This document shows, one piece after another, positions 1 through 11,932 of a DNA stretch of 64,000 nt; the first letter of the stretch is position 1, and every line of letters starts with the position of its first letter. A model generated the notes under the pieces. It was given only the letters and a program-made list of their open reading frames with translations. It was not told the origin of the DNA and searched no databases. Source of the DNA: Chrysoperla carnea (lineage: Eukaryota > Arthropoda > Insecta > Neuroptera > Chrysopidae); assembly GCF_905475395.1 (NCBI RefSeq), contig NC_058337.1:139915879-139979878 (forward strand). Direction: 5' to 3'. Position numbers and translations under genes: made by a program.

Positions 1-352
1 TTTTATTTTTCTCTTCTCTTTTCTTTATCTGCGGATGGAAGCCAAATCGTTGCCACTTTTTAATATAAGCAGATTTTTTTGGTGTTGAATTTACTTGATG
101 GATGCTGGTCTGGTGATGGATTTTAGGGGGATCGGGCTTTAAATAAATATCCAATTCAGCCTTATTTATCTCTGTAATTGAATCATTTTCCGAATTAGAG
201 TTGGAAATAGAAGGAAACGATATATATTCCTCCAAGTTTAAGGGGGTATAGTTTTCTGTTGGGAAATGGAAAGAGTTGGGAAGGATAATATTATTTATTA
301 TTTTGTTTTTTTTTAAATCCCTCTCCATTCGTATGGCAGCCTCTAACAACAT
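1..352 (-). CDS. Hypothetical protein, partial (runs off left edge)
   Basis: Reading the minus strand from the ATG at 352-350, the frame stays open for 117 codons to base 1. An in-frame TGA at 376-374 lies upstream, so this ATG is the likely start. The product is polar and charged, with a helical N-terminal part (MLLEAAIRMERDLKK) and a basic, aromatic stretch near the edge (AYIKKWQRFGFHPQ). A possible 63-nt 5'UTR intron lies at 451-389: GTAAGT donor (minus strand of 446-451), pyrimidine-rich tract, AG acceptor. I recognise no domain. The codon mix and intron signals suggest a genuine exon, but a degraded transposon gene is possible. Confidence 0.4.
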   Translation of the reverse strand, partial: MLLEAAIRMERDLKKNKIINNIILPNSFHFPTENYTPLNLEEYISFPSISNSNSENDSITEINKAELDIYLKPDPPKIHHQTSIHQVNSTPKKSAYIKKWQRFGFHPQIKKREEKNK

Positions 353-812
353 TTGATCGGTTTTTTCACAATGTCAATCGCTCATAGACTAATTAAAAGA
401 AAAAGAAAAAAATGAAAAAATTTAAGAAAAAAAATATTTTAAAACACTTACATTTTTCGTTCCATAGACCATTGTTAATCTTCGTTCACTTTTAGACTTG
501 TGCTTAGCAGAATATAAAAACAAATTGATTTTTATGGCTTTATATACCCAAAAAAAATTTTTGATTATAGCTAAATATTCGTATTTGAAAAACTAGTCTT
601 TATTTTTAATTACCCTGATGAACTTTAAAGTCAAGTTTCCGTAAATACTTCAAGTTTATTGAAAATAGAATAGAATAAATTAAAGATGTCCTTCACTATT
701 TTCAGGTGCAAAGTTTATTAATCTTATCAAAATAATTATATTCATATTATAATTGAAAAAACCAGTTTTGAAAGTTTTCATGTATACAACTTTTTTGACG
801 TATACTTAACTA

Positions 813-885
813 GCCTCTGTGGCCGAGTGGTTAAGTGATCAGACTCGCACCCAGGAAACCAGCGTTCAAATCCCACTGCTATCTC
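813..885 (+). repeat. tRNA-like segment (tRNA pseudogene or SINE head)
   Basis: The segment has a good internal A box (GTGGCCGAGTGG, 819-830) and a B-box-like GCGTTCAAATCCC at the spacing of a Ser/Leu-type tRNA. The 3' end does not pair with the 5' end GCCTCTG, so it cannot form an acceptor stem. It is better read as a tRNA pseudogene or the head of a SINE. Confidence 0.4.
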
Positions 886-1477
886 TTGTTTTTCTAAAAA
901 AGTATATTTCTATACTAACATCTTCACTTCATACGTCAATTGGGCAGCAACTACCGAGTGAGAAGGTTCTCATTGTTGAATTAATTGTTGAAACAATACG
1001 TCATTATCCGTTCAATGAACTCAAAATTGCATTCCTAAAAGTGCATCCCAAAAAGTGCATCCCAAAAGTAAACAATGCAATGACTCTTCGGGCAATGCAC
1101 TTTCCCAAAAAAATGCATCCAATGCAGTTCAATGACCTCTGCACTCAAGACAATGCACTCAAGGTCATATAAGAAAACTACGTCACAGTCCAAAGTCCAA
1201 AATGTGCCAGAATCCGCAATTTACCCCTACTAATTTTCATTTGTTTATTTTAGTTTGAAGGATTTTATCGATTTTTCTAGCAATAATCAACAGCCTATGT
1301 CATGACTATATAGACTACGCCAAGGCCTTTTGTTATTACCAACAATAATAATAGAGACAAAATCGATTTTAACGACATTGCTGGGACCAATAAATTTTGT
1401 CATTATACCCGATGGTCGTTATAAGCTATACATACTAACTTATTTCCTTGACAATTAGTGGGTATCTTTTTCAACCT

Positions 1478-1522
1478 TTACTTTTAAACCCAGCGAAGCG
1501 GTTGGGTATCACTCTTGTAATA
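1478..1522 (-). repeat. Fragment of repeat family E (CCCAGCGAAGCGG end)
   Basis: Contains 'aaacccagcgaagcgg' followed by 'gggtatcactct', the same terminal sequence seen at 53930-53965 and 57780-57815. Confidence 0.6.
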
Positions 1523-2686
1523 AATACAATATGTTGCGATTTATATAGATAATTATTTCTTGCAGACTTATGTTTATAAAATCTTAGCAACATTTTCTCA
1601 GCCAAACAAGTCGTTTTAATGTACAACATTCATCTTTATTGTCAGGTGATGAGTCACTATGACTTATAAAAAAAAAAACAATAAACTTTAATAATTTTGG
1701 CATGTAAAAACAATGCATATTACTTCCTCGGTTTACACAGTTTTATCAAATTGATTTACATTCTACAAAGAGTTTAGGAAATTATGAATAGGGTTGCTAC
1801 CTGCTCGGGCCTCGCCCGGCAGTGAAGAACTTAGAAAGTTATACTGGCTAGCAAATTGCGTGTACAGGGTCGAAAAAGCAAAAATTAGCATTATGATTGC
1901 TGAATCGTCACAACAATGGATTTGACCTCAGCAACTAGAGTAGTGAGAATTGATTTTGTTCATGATTTTAGTGTTTATACGATTTTTCAGCTTATTTTGT
2001 TGGTATCACGATAAGAAGTCAGTTGTAAAACTTTTATATTCGTTTAATTTAAGTCACGTTCGTACAGAATTTTCATGTTTGTTCGTTTTGTTCGAGTTAT
2101 GCTTGTGCAAAATTTTTATCTCTACCTGTAATTAAGTGTTGATAGACACTTAAGGATTAATGCCAAAACAAACTGACTGATAGTTTTCGAGCAAAATGAT
2201 GGACAAAATGTGCAAATTTCGAATATATTTGTATTACTTCATACTTATATTTTTGATGTAGATGAAATAAATTAAATATGACCAAATTGGACTTCTTCTC
2301 ACTGCAATAATTCTAATACAGACTGAAAACTGCTTATGTAAAAATTTCAAGTAAAATTAACCTGTTACAAGTTAAAAGAAATATGTGAGAACTAATCAGC
2401 AAAATTAATGCGATTACGTGGCTTAGAGTTATAATTTTTAACAATGGCATATAACTAACCAAATAATTAACCTGAATAATGAGATTTTTATTGAAAATAT
2501 AAAACTTCATTTGACAATAACAATAAAATTATATTTAACAATTATATTTTATTATGAATAATTAATTAATGAATAATTATGAATAATTTATAATAATTAT
2601 TAATATTAAAATAATTTACATTAGTAATAAAAACTATGGAAATCTATGTAAACTTAACAAAATAATTTTAATTAAATTTAATTTTT

Positions 2687-3238
2687 AAAACAAGTGAAAA
2701 CATTGACTGAGTAAATTGTTGAAATACCATGTATAGACAGTGTTGATTACTCTATCAGATTACACATACATACATGTCACACATATATAACTGATTTTCA
2801 CATATAATACATACTAATTTGCAATCTCACGGGAAAACAGTGATGTTTACGAAAAACTGTTTCCATCAAATGTTGTTTATTTTTTTATAAGGAACATTTT
2901 TTACATTTAAACTCTTGTTCTATCTTTAACGGTTTACAAGATGGGTCCTGTGTACCCAAAACCAATTGGCCTATGTTGCTCATTTACGAACTTGACCTCA
3001 CTTTTTACGTCCTAAGCACGCTATAAAATTCAGCTTGATATCTCTTTTCGTTTTTGAGTAATCGTAATGACAGACGAACAGACGACAAACAGACAGACAG
3101 GCAACCGAAAATGGACTAATTAGGTAATTTTATGAACACCTATACCAAAATTTAGTTCATGGCATTAATATTTTTAAGCGTTACAAACTTGTGACTAAAC
3201 TTAATATACCTTGGTATATTTCATGTACATGGTATAAA
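2687..3238 (+). repeat. Repeat family A, copy 1 (near full length)
   Basis: About 550 bp. Landmarks in order: TACCATGTATA near the start, 'ctaacggtttacaagatggg', a short GACA/GACG run, 'ggactaattaggt', 'gcgttacaaacttg', ending 'acatggtata'. The start motif and the end motif TATACATGGTA are inverted copies, which suggests a non-autonomous DNA element. At least ten more copies or fragments lie in this window. No coding capacity. Confidence 0.8.
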
Positions 3239-3699
3239 AATAGTCAATCGTGATTTTTCCTATTTGAACCGGTATGCAAGAGAAGTTTGACAAAACCACA
3301 CTAGGCTCTTCCACTTTGTGTTTATCTGAAATTCCTTGTAAAATTCATGTATGCTTTGATCATAAAATAATTTTTGATGTTTTTAACGATTCTGTAGTAA
3401 CTTTCAAATCATCTTCATATAATATATCATAACATTGTTGTTTTGTTATAATACATGAAATTGCTCAATTTTTATTACCATATGTTATAATTTTAATAGC
3501 GATAATCTTTTTCGATGTTACATACAATACACAACACAAACCAAAACACTAAATAGGTGTAGGGCCATTTCAGGTATTTGACAGTTATTTATGAATGATT
3601 GAAGACCGTGTTAAACAAATATTTCTTCTATGAAAAAATTTATTCTAAATTCTGAGATATTCTAATTTCTGAGATAGCGGAAAGGTGGTAAAACACATA

Positions 3700-3780
3700 T
3701 ATGGTATCACAATGGGCTCCATAGCCTAAGTGTGTCCTTCGTGGACAGCCAATATAACCTAACCTAACCTAACCTAACCT
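3700..3780 (+). repeat. Short interspersed fragment ending in (AACCT)5, telomere-like
   Basis: 3756-3780 is five perfect AACCT units, the complement of the canonical insect telomere repeat TTAGG. The preceding 'catagcctaagtgtgtcc' resembles a decayed tRNA-type A-box region, so the array may be the tail of a short retroelement rather than a true telomere relic. Confidence 0.6.
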
Positions 3781-4334
3781 GGTATTATAAAATAGCGTGC
3801 CAAATTTCATGGAGAACGAATTTAAAGTTTTTTTTAATGTATTAATATTCACCATGTAATAATCCATGTAATAATTCTTCAAAAGCTTCTTTTTGTTCCC
3901 AAAGTTGACATTTTTTACTTTTTTAAGTACCTGACTAAATATTTTCAGTCGTCTTGAAATGACAAATACTAAGCCCGGCTCTAGACCTAAGACAACATAT
4001 GAAACCGATCATAAAAGTCTGAAAATAAATAAACAAACTTACTAAAACGTATAACGTATAACGTTTTTATGTTTGAATTTTTATGAAACAAAACAATAAT
4101 ATATTCTACACTTCTACACTACAACAAGAATGTATGAATAGTTTATAACCCTCAAAAAAAATTTATAGTTTAAGACAAATATAAAGTCTTACGAATAAGC
4201 AAAAAAATTAATCAAACATCGATGTTTTTTCTCGATATTTTTGAAAGTCGATGAATCGATTATTTTATTTTTGCTAGTTAAAATAATCGAAAAATTGTGA
4301 AAATGAAAAGTAAAAGTACACAGAGATATATTTT

Positions 4335-4410
4335 AACAAGTGAAATTTACAAAATTTAAAATGCCCCCGCCAAATTTTTCGGATACGGAACCCTAAACTC
4401 GCATTTGAAA
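4335..4410 (+). repeat. Repeat family B, fragment
   Basis: Shares 'ggatacggaaccctaaactc' and 'gcatttgaaa' with copies at 29240, 31767 and 44200. Confidence 0.65.
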
Positions 4411-4976
4411 TTTAGACATTGTGATTAAAAACTATTTAAAATCTTTAGACAATCTTATAGTTTATAATAATACCATATAAATATAAGGTTGTCGATGATA
4501 TCAAAACAAAATTTTTACTAAATTATGAGTTCATCGAAGATCCATCATTTGCTGAACAAAGACGACTATAGTTAGGGTATTGATGATTGAAGAACGATAT
4601 CTATATTATCAAATTTAAAAGCATCACTTGCACACAATATGTTATTGTATTGTAAAAGTCAAATATAAAGTCATTCATATGTTTGATACCGAATATGATA
4701 AATAATTTAAATGACGTTTTTTTTTTTAAAGAAATTCTTGATTTAAGAATGTTAATATAAGTTAAAATATCTTTGGAAATCAAAAAATATTAATAAAACT
4801 GCATTTCAATTCATATATTTAAACTAGAAAAGAAAAGAAAAACGGGAAAATTGCATGCAATATAAAAATATGATATTTTCTAATTGCATAAATATCGTAA
4901 ATATCTTTGTCTTATTTTAAGAAAAAAAAAATTCGATATTTATCGGTTATTCTAGAAAAAATTTCAATCATTTATA

Positions 4977-5558
4977 AACAAATGAAAACAAACAATTGAG
5001 TGAGCTAATTGTTGAAATACCATGTATAGACAGTGTTGATTACTTTGTCACTATACATACATTTATACATACATACATGTCATACATATATAACTGATTT
5101 AGCCATAACATACATCCTATACAATTTGCGCTCTCACGGGTAAACAGTTACATGTTAACGAAAAAATGTTTCAAACACATGTGGTTTATTTTTTTATATA
5201 GAACATTTTTTACATTTAAATTTTGGTTCTATCTCTAACGGTTTACAAAATGGGTCCTACGGACCCAAGACCCAATTGACCTATGTTGCTCATTTACAAT
5301 CTCGAAGTCAGTTTTTACATCTTAAATACGCTATAGAATTTCAGCTTGATATCTCTTTTCGTTTTTGAGTTTTCGTGATGACAGACTGTCAGGCAGACGA
5401 CAGACAGACGACAGACGACAGAGAACCGAAAACGGACTAATTAGGTGATTTTATGAACATCTATACCAAAATTTTGTTCATAGCATCAATATGTTTAAGC
5501 GTTACAAACTTGGGACTAAACTTAGTATACCTTGATATATTTCATATACATGGTATAA
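4977..5558 (+). repeat. Repeat family A, copy 2 (near full length)
   Basis: Same landmarks as at 2687-3238, including TACCATGTATA near the start, a GACAGACGACAGACAG stretch and a terminal 'acatggtataaa'. Confidence 0.8.
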
Positions 5559-8500
5559 AAAGAAAACCGACAAAGATATAAATAGTACACAAGAAGAAAA
5601 ACAATATTATTTGTTGTAGGAAACATTTTTCCATCGGAAATATATTTTCGTAATCCATAAATATACTTTCGTTAATAATATTAAAGTTTAATAAACTACT
5701 TTTCATCTGATTAAATATACAACTTTTTTATTAGTTATTTTTGTTTTCTAACTAAATAAAAATAATATTATTTAATGACATCGAACAACATTATCGTTGG
5801 TCAATCGAAACAAAATATAACTAAGACTCCTGTTCTTCATAGATCTAGGTAGATGTGCTCACCTTAAGAGCTTATTAGTGTAACACAGGGAAATCCACAT
5901 AGCAATTGAATATACTTTTATGAGTAGTGCAAATGAGGTAGATGAGTAGTGCAAATGAGGTAGATGTTAATTTTTTTCATGAAATAGGTAATAACTCCAC
6001 GGAGACGGTATAGGTAAGTACCTAAAATTTTTCGATATCAGGCTTGGTTTCTGAAACATCAGAGGCTGAAAGTTTGATTTTTGTTATAATTTTTTAGAAT
6101 GCTTAAGTTTATCGAAACAAAACAGTTTTGGAGTGCATCGAAACTAAACTGAATAATTTTGAAGAGAATAAATGCTGGGTAAACTTAGCAGAGTCATTAT
6201 GGACTGACTCAAGAATCGAAGGTAACGTAGGGGCTAACAAATAAGCCCAAAATGGATGTATATACTCCGATAAACGGCTCAAAACCTAATTTCTTTGAGT
6301 ACCGAAAACCACAATTAAAAACAAAATAAAGGTATATATGGTCCAAGAGTCGAACGAGTTTTTGGAGGCTCTTATAAAAGGCTCCTATTCATGGAAAAAA
6401 GGCTTTACATCACTTTCAACTGGGGAAAATCATTTAATTTTACTAACCTGCTTACTGGCCAGTGTAAACTCAATAAGCAAGCATAGGTAAACAAAATCAA
6501 TTTAGGAGGGAACGCAGATTTTGTCATGAAGTAAAGGTAGTTGGGGCGTACACATTCTGTACTCCCCTCTCAAACGACACCATCCCTTGAGATAGACTGA
6601 TTTCTATTCAAAAGAAATAAATGAAATGTAGAGCTTCTGACAGTTGAAGCACAGGAAATACAATAGATCAAATTGGTGGCAGTACAGAAGATCGTCTAAG
6701 ACTTACTCCTCATTCAAAGTTAATCAAATTTACACTAGGATTTTTTACTGAAACACGTTGGTGGTTATTCGCTTCGAGAAAACATTACCAAATTTTTATA
6801 GAAGTTCAAAAAAAAGGATCTTGGAAATAGTCTTTAATACCATATACCCTTAAATTTGTTATAAATATATGCATTTGTCTGACCTCTATAACCAAATATG
6901 TCTGAATTTTTTTGAACCATCGTGTCTTTGATATACCAGCCTACAAAAATAAAATATTTTATATTCAAATTACAGAAAGTATCATGCTGTGCGTATTGTA
7001 TATGCGCCTCTGATAATATTAAAACCCCTTTTGCGTGGAAGCCAATGTTCACTTTATAAAATTTCTTTTCTTACAAACGCAACACATATATTGTAAATTA
7101 TTTACAACAAAAATTATTTTATTAAAGTTATTCAGTTTATGCATATTACAGTATGTGTTATCGATGGCACAGATCTGCAAAAAAAGTATATTATACATTC
7201 AGGGAGAAAATGTAAAGAATATCTCAGATCTCTTGGTTAATGTGTCGAAGTCGAGGGTGACAAACACGAGACGATAGACGAAGTTGCCACACAACACGAG
7301 AGCAAGTAACGAATGTCGCGGATCTCATATTTGTCACCCTCGGATTTACATATTCTTAGCTACATGAGATATTTTTAGAAAATTATATGGTTATTTGGGT
7401 GCTAAATCACAAAATAATATCCATTCCCTCCTATGACGTTCAATTTTAAAGCAAAAAAATGGCTCAAATGAAGACTTTGAGATCTGCAATATTCCAGTGG
7501 ATAAAAATCTATAAGAAGCCATTAAATTTAACAATTTTCAAGACTGCGAGGCTCCTTCTTTAGTCACCATCCCTCTGATTTTTCAGAATTATCGACTTTT
7601 CAAATGATTTTTGCAGAAACACTTGATATGATAGTTTTTTAACATGTAAGCCTTTTTCAATGAGTAAACATCTAAAATAAGCAATTCTAAAATCCTAAAC
7701 CTAAGCTTTGCCTATAATACATTTATACCTATGTATTACATATTTAATCTGAATAAGTTCAAATAGAATTTCGCTGATTTCCATCTTATCTCACTGTAAT
7801 AAATGCAACTTTTAAATTAATTATAAAAGTACTATGAAACACAAGCTCGATGTCACACCCTGTAGGTGTTAAGTTTTGTATTTAATTGTTATAAGCGACA
7901 AGCCCCGGTACACTTGTTACACCAAAAATATATTAATAAATTGAGTTTAATGAATTTGTCATGTTGTTTAAGGCAGTTTTTTACGGCTTCAATAACAGGT
8001 GAAACGTTAACATGAATTTTGATTGCTTATTTATTCATAAAAAATTTCACCACGCTGCAAAACTATAAAATCCAAAGAAATTATTCCAGGAAAAACATAG
8101 TTTGAAAAAAAGTTGATATTTGACTGATATTAAAAAGAAACTAAGCCTTTATGAAGACTTTAGCCAGTTAATTTTCTATGTATTTTCGCAAGTTTCGCTA
8201 AAAAGTTCCGCAAGCTAACTTGACAGATGTAAGCTTTTAGGTGCTCCAACGTTGAAGGTTTGTTGATCCTTCTACATCAAGAGATCTTCAACGTTATAGC
8301 ACCTAAAAGTTGACATCTGGTAAGTTATAGACAAAATCACCCCTTTCCCCAAATTTAAAAGCACCGACTCTTAAGAAAACCCCACAAAAAGAAATTCAAT
8401 GGCGTATTCTTGGCTGTACACATGCCTTATCCTATTTTCAAGGCTTCCAGTTTCCTCGAGCTTTTGCTTAATGATGCGATTTGTTCGCTCACTAGGACGA

Positions 8501-10223
8501 TTCAATTGACCATAATTTTCCCGTAAAAGTTTATCCACAGTTCTTACAGAATTGTTATTTCTAAGTAGAACAAGTGAACAATTTGAACTTTGCTTTGAGC
8601 TTTACTTTTAAATTATGTAAATTTCATTTAATATCGATTTTATTTCACTTAGTGTGAAAAATTAAATATGCGTTTATGTCAATTAAAAATTGTAAATAGT
8701 GAGTTTGGTAATAGATAATCCACTTAAAATTTATCTATAATTAAACATGTCATTATTTTTAATGTAAATTTGGGATTTGATTTCGATTTGCATTTCTATT
8801 CGACATAAATTTTTATCATATATATGGAAAAATAGGTTACGATTTAAATTTTTCGATGATACTGATTTGACTTAATTATTTTTTAACTATTTTGCAAACG
8901 TAATTACACAACTAATTATTCACATGTCATATTCAAATTCTAAAATTAAAACTTAAATTTTTTAGTCTGCCAGAATTGTGTGTGTTTTAAGGTTAATTTA
9001 TTTGTTGGAAACACAGTGATTTCTCAGAGTGCTATCATAAGAAGTACTAATCTAACCGGCGAAAAAATCCGATTGTTGTATTTTTGGGATCAAATTAACC
9101 AAATATTCGAGTTTTATCGCAATTGGAAACAAATTTTTGTCTTGATTTCTGGTGATTTTTAAGGAAAAATTTTGTTTTGGAATATGATGAAACTCATTAT
9201 ACAAGAAATTTTTACGCATTTTGTTTTGTTTTGTATCCCGTTCAGGACCATTAATTATAATTGATCAGATCAGAATCAAGCCCAACGTTTTAAAGATGAT
9301 TAAACTCGCTTTATTATTCATAGCAAACCAGACTTTGATCTTGATTGTGTAATCTTAAGACATTATGTGTTATGTATTACACAATTTAATCCCCCCGGTA
9401 TGTATAACTTGATACCTCATACGTCTAAGTGTCTCTGAATTGGAGAAATAATTTGATTAATATGTTGTTGTTGTTGTTTTTTTTTTTTTTTTCTTTATAA
9501 ATAAAGACAACAAAATATTTTTTTTAGTATTCGCTACCCAATTAAATCAATTTACAATCAGTCATTGTTTTATGATAGTCCCCTCTATATTCTAAAGTGA
9601 CACATACTAATTTCATAGGTATGTGAATTCATAAATCTTTCTATTTTTGCCATTGTTACATCTCTCGAATGAGGCCTCAGATCGAAATTTGGTAAAGAGC
9701 TTTTCCATTTGTCTTGATAAGCTTAATTTACTGGTATAATTTTCTGCTATCAATAACAGAACACCTTGTATAATGTTGATAAAGTGAAAACATGTTTTCC
9801 TCACGCCCACGCGTGTGTACTAATAACGGAACATATTATGCAACACACTATTAATGTGGGTGTTAAAACCACAGGCAATACTCATTTGATGAACCTAAAA
9901 ATAAAAAATAAAAATTGAAATTTGTGTATGATGATGTTTTTTTGCGATGTAACATTTAAAGTCATCTCCACCGATCGACCACGACCGTACAACCATACCG
10001 ACCATAATATACATGCAATGAACATAACAAACTACGTTATAAACGGGACATTAATTTGATTAAAAATTCATATACGCGTATACTGAAATATTGAGTTTTT
10101 AAATTAGCTTATCAGAAAATATACTCATATGATGTTGGTCTGTTCCAACTGCATCCAGCTACAAATATAATTCACACAATCCTATCATCGCATTGTAACC
10201 TAATCATGAGGAAGAGACTTTTT
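5559..10223. other. Intergenic, no gene recognised
   Basis: About 4.7 kb of AT-rich sequence. A 41-bp-arm hairpin lies at 8217-8326. A 23-bp unit (aaatgaggtagatgagtagtgc) is repeated around 5930-5965, and a loose inverted repeat with ATATCTCAGATC lies near 7200-7370. Open frames at 6834-7277, 8980-9162 and 9613-9810 are short with no protein-like character. Confidence 0.55.
8217..8326. repeat. Imperfect inverted repeat / hairpin
   Basis: Arms 8217-8257 and 8286-8326 (41 bp each, few mismatches) share 'ttttaggtgct' and 'aacgttgaag', separated by a 28-nt loop. The transcript could fold into a long hairpin. It may be a tiny fold-back element. Confidence 0.7.
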
Positions 10224-10733
10224 ATATCATGTATATGAAATATACCAAGTCCCAAGTTTGTAATGCTTAAAAATAATGATGCTATGAACAAAATTTTGGT
10301 ATAGCTCTTCATAAAATCACCTAATTAGTTCATTATCGGTCGTCTGTCTGTCTATTGTCTGTCCGTCTGTCATCACGATTACTCAAAAATGAAAAGAGAT
10401 ATCAAGTTGAAATTTTTATAGCGTGCTTAGGACGTAAAAAGTGAGATCGAGTTCGTAAATGAGGTCAATCAACATAGGTCAATTGGGTCTTGTAAACCGT
10501 TAGAGATAGAACAAAAGTTTAAATGTTAAAAATAATCAAAATAAACAACTTTTGTTTGAAACATTTTTTCGTAAATATCACTGTTTACTCGTGAGGGAGC
10601 AAATTAGGCGTACATATTGTAGTATGTAATTATGAGAATAGTTATGTGTGGTATGTATGTATGTGTAATGTGATAGAGTCATCAACACTGGCTATGCATG
10701 GTATTTCGACAATTAGCTCAGTCAATTGTTTGT
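10224..10733 (-). repeat. Repeat family A, copy 3 (reverse orientation)
   Basis: Reverse complement of the family A consensus, from 'gtatatgaaatatacc' to 'ccatgcatgg...caattgtttg'. It abuts copy 4 head to head. Confidence 0.8.
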
Positions 10734-11169
10734 TTACCATGCATAGTCAGTGTTGATTTCTTTATCACATGACACATACAAACATGTGACACATACATAA
10801 CTGATAATCAAGTATAGTATATATTATAAAATTTCCGCCTAATTGGCGCCCTCACGGGTAAACGTTGTTAAAAAAAGTTGTTTAATTTTTGATAAGGAAC
10901 ATTTTTTACATTTAAACTTTTGTTCTATCTCTAACGGTTTACAAGATGGGTCCTACGGACCCAAGCCCCAATTGACCTATGATGCTCATTTACGAACTTG
11001 ACCTCACTATTTACGTCGGACGGACGGACGGACAACCGGAAATGGACTAATTAGGTGATTTTTTGAACACCTTTACCAAAATTTTTTTCCTAGCATCATT
11101 ATTTTTAAGCTTAACAAACTTGGGACTAAACTTAATATACTATGTATATTTCATATATGCATGGCATAA
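10731..11169 (+). repeat. Repeat family A, copy 4
   Basis: Forward copy starting next to copy 3. It runs from 'taccatgcatag' through 'gtttacaagatggg' and GGACGGACGGACGG to 'tgcatggcataa'. An internal part before the GACG run is shortened. Confidence 0.8.
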
Positions 11170-11765
11170 TAACGACTGTGGGCAGGTAAAACAGACTTAA
11201 ACTGATGTGTGTTGGTATGTTGGTATGTATGTTCATACTCTGTTTCTAAAACGTTGATTTGATTTACTTTAATTCTTATTTAAGTGGAATATGAAATAAT
11301 TCAATTAAATGGCAAATAGAATATATTTCATGTTAAATAGTCATTTTATTTCGAATTCATTCATTTGATAATACATTGTTTGGGCGGGCGGTAACGATAA
11401 CTAGCTCAATTAATTTAAGTAGGTCGCAAAACAATATTTAAGATGTTTATCCATTTCAATTCAAACGTTTATGCATTTTAATTTGAATGGCTATCATGTT
11501 ATCTATGATAGTTAACCAATTACGCTTACGCTATTAATAATTGGTACCATTTGAAGCCTATATACAATTTTATTTCATATGACATACATTTCTGACAGTG
11601 CTAACAACATTAAGGGTTTGTAAAGAACGGCGCTTGACGTTAATTTAATTTGTTTAGTACTTTTTTTCTCAAATACAACTTGTGCACAATTGCCAGCCGA
11701 TGGAAAATATGAAGAATGAATTGTAGGTACAAATAAAAATATAGAAGATCAATCGCCAAAATTTA

Positions 11766-11932
11766 TTATACCATGTATATATGTAATATGCAAGGTATAC
11801 TAAGTTTAGTCCCAAGTTTGTAACGCTTAAAATTATTGATGCTACGAACAAAATTTTGGAATAGGTGTTCATAAAATCACCTAATTAGTCCATTTTCGGT
11901 TGTCCGTCCGTTCGTCCGTCTGCGGACGGACG
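11766..11932 (-). repeat. Repeat family A, copy 5 (truncated)
   Basis: Starts 'ataccatgtatat' and ends in the TCCGTCCG run at about 11930, so only the terminal third remains. Confidence 0.75.

Larger units (their letters stand above)
353..2686. other. Intergenic, AT-rich, no convincing gene
   Basis: Apart from the possible 5'UTR intron just upstream of 352, a tRNA-like segment at 813-885 and a short repeat remnant at 1478-1522, I see only AT-rich sequence. A short internal repetition of an 'aatgcac'-type motif occurs at 1040-1160. The open frames here start at non-ATG codons or are short and composition-driven. Confidence 0.6.
3239..4976. other. Intergenic, AT-rich
   Basis: No supportable gene. 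Contains the telomere-like AACCT array (3756-3780), a fragment of repeat family B (4335-4410), and otherwise AT-rich unique sequence. Confidence 0.6.

Noticed and set aside
819-1172. 117-codon plus-strand frame
   Set aside because: Starts at a GTG inside a tRNA-like segment and runs through short repeated motifs; no domain.
3756-3780. Chromosome end
   Set aside because: Only five units, with ordinary intergenic DNA on both sides; interstitial at most.
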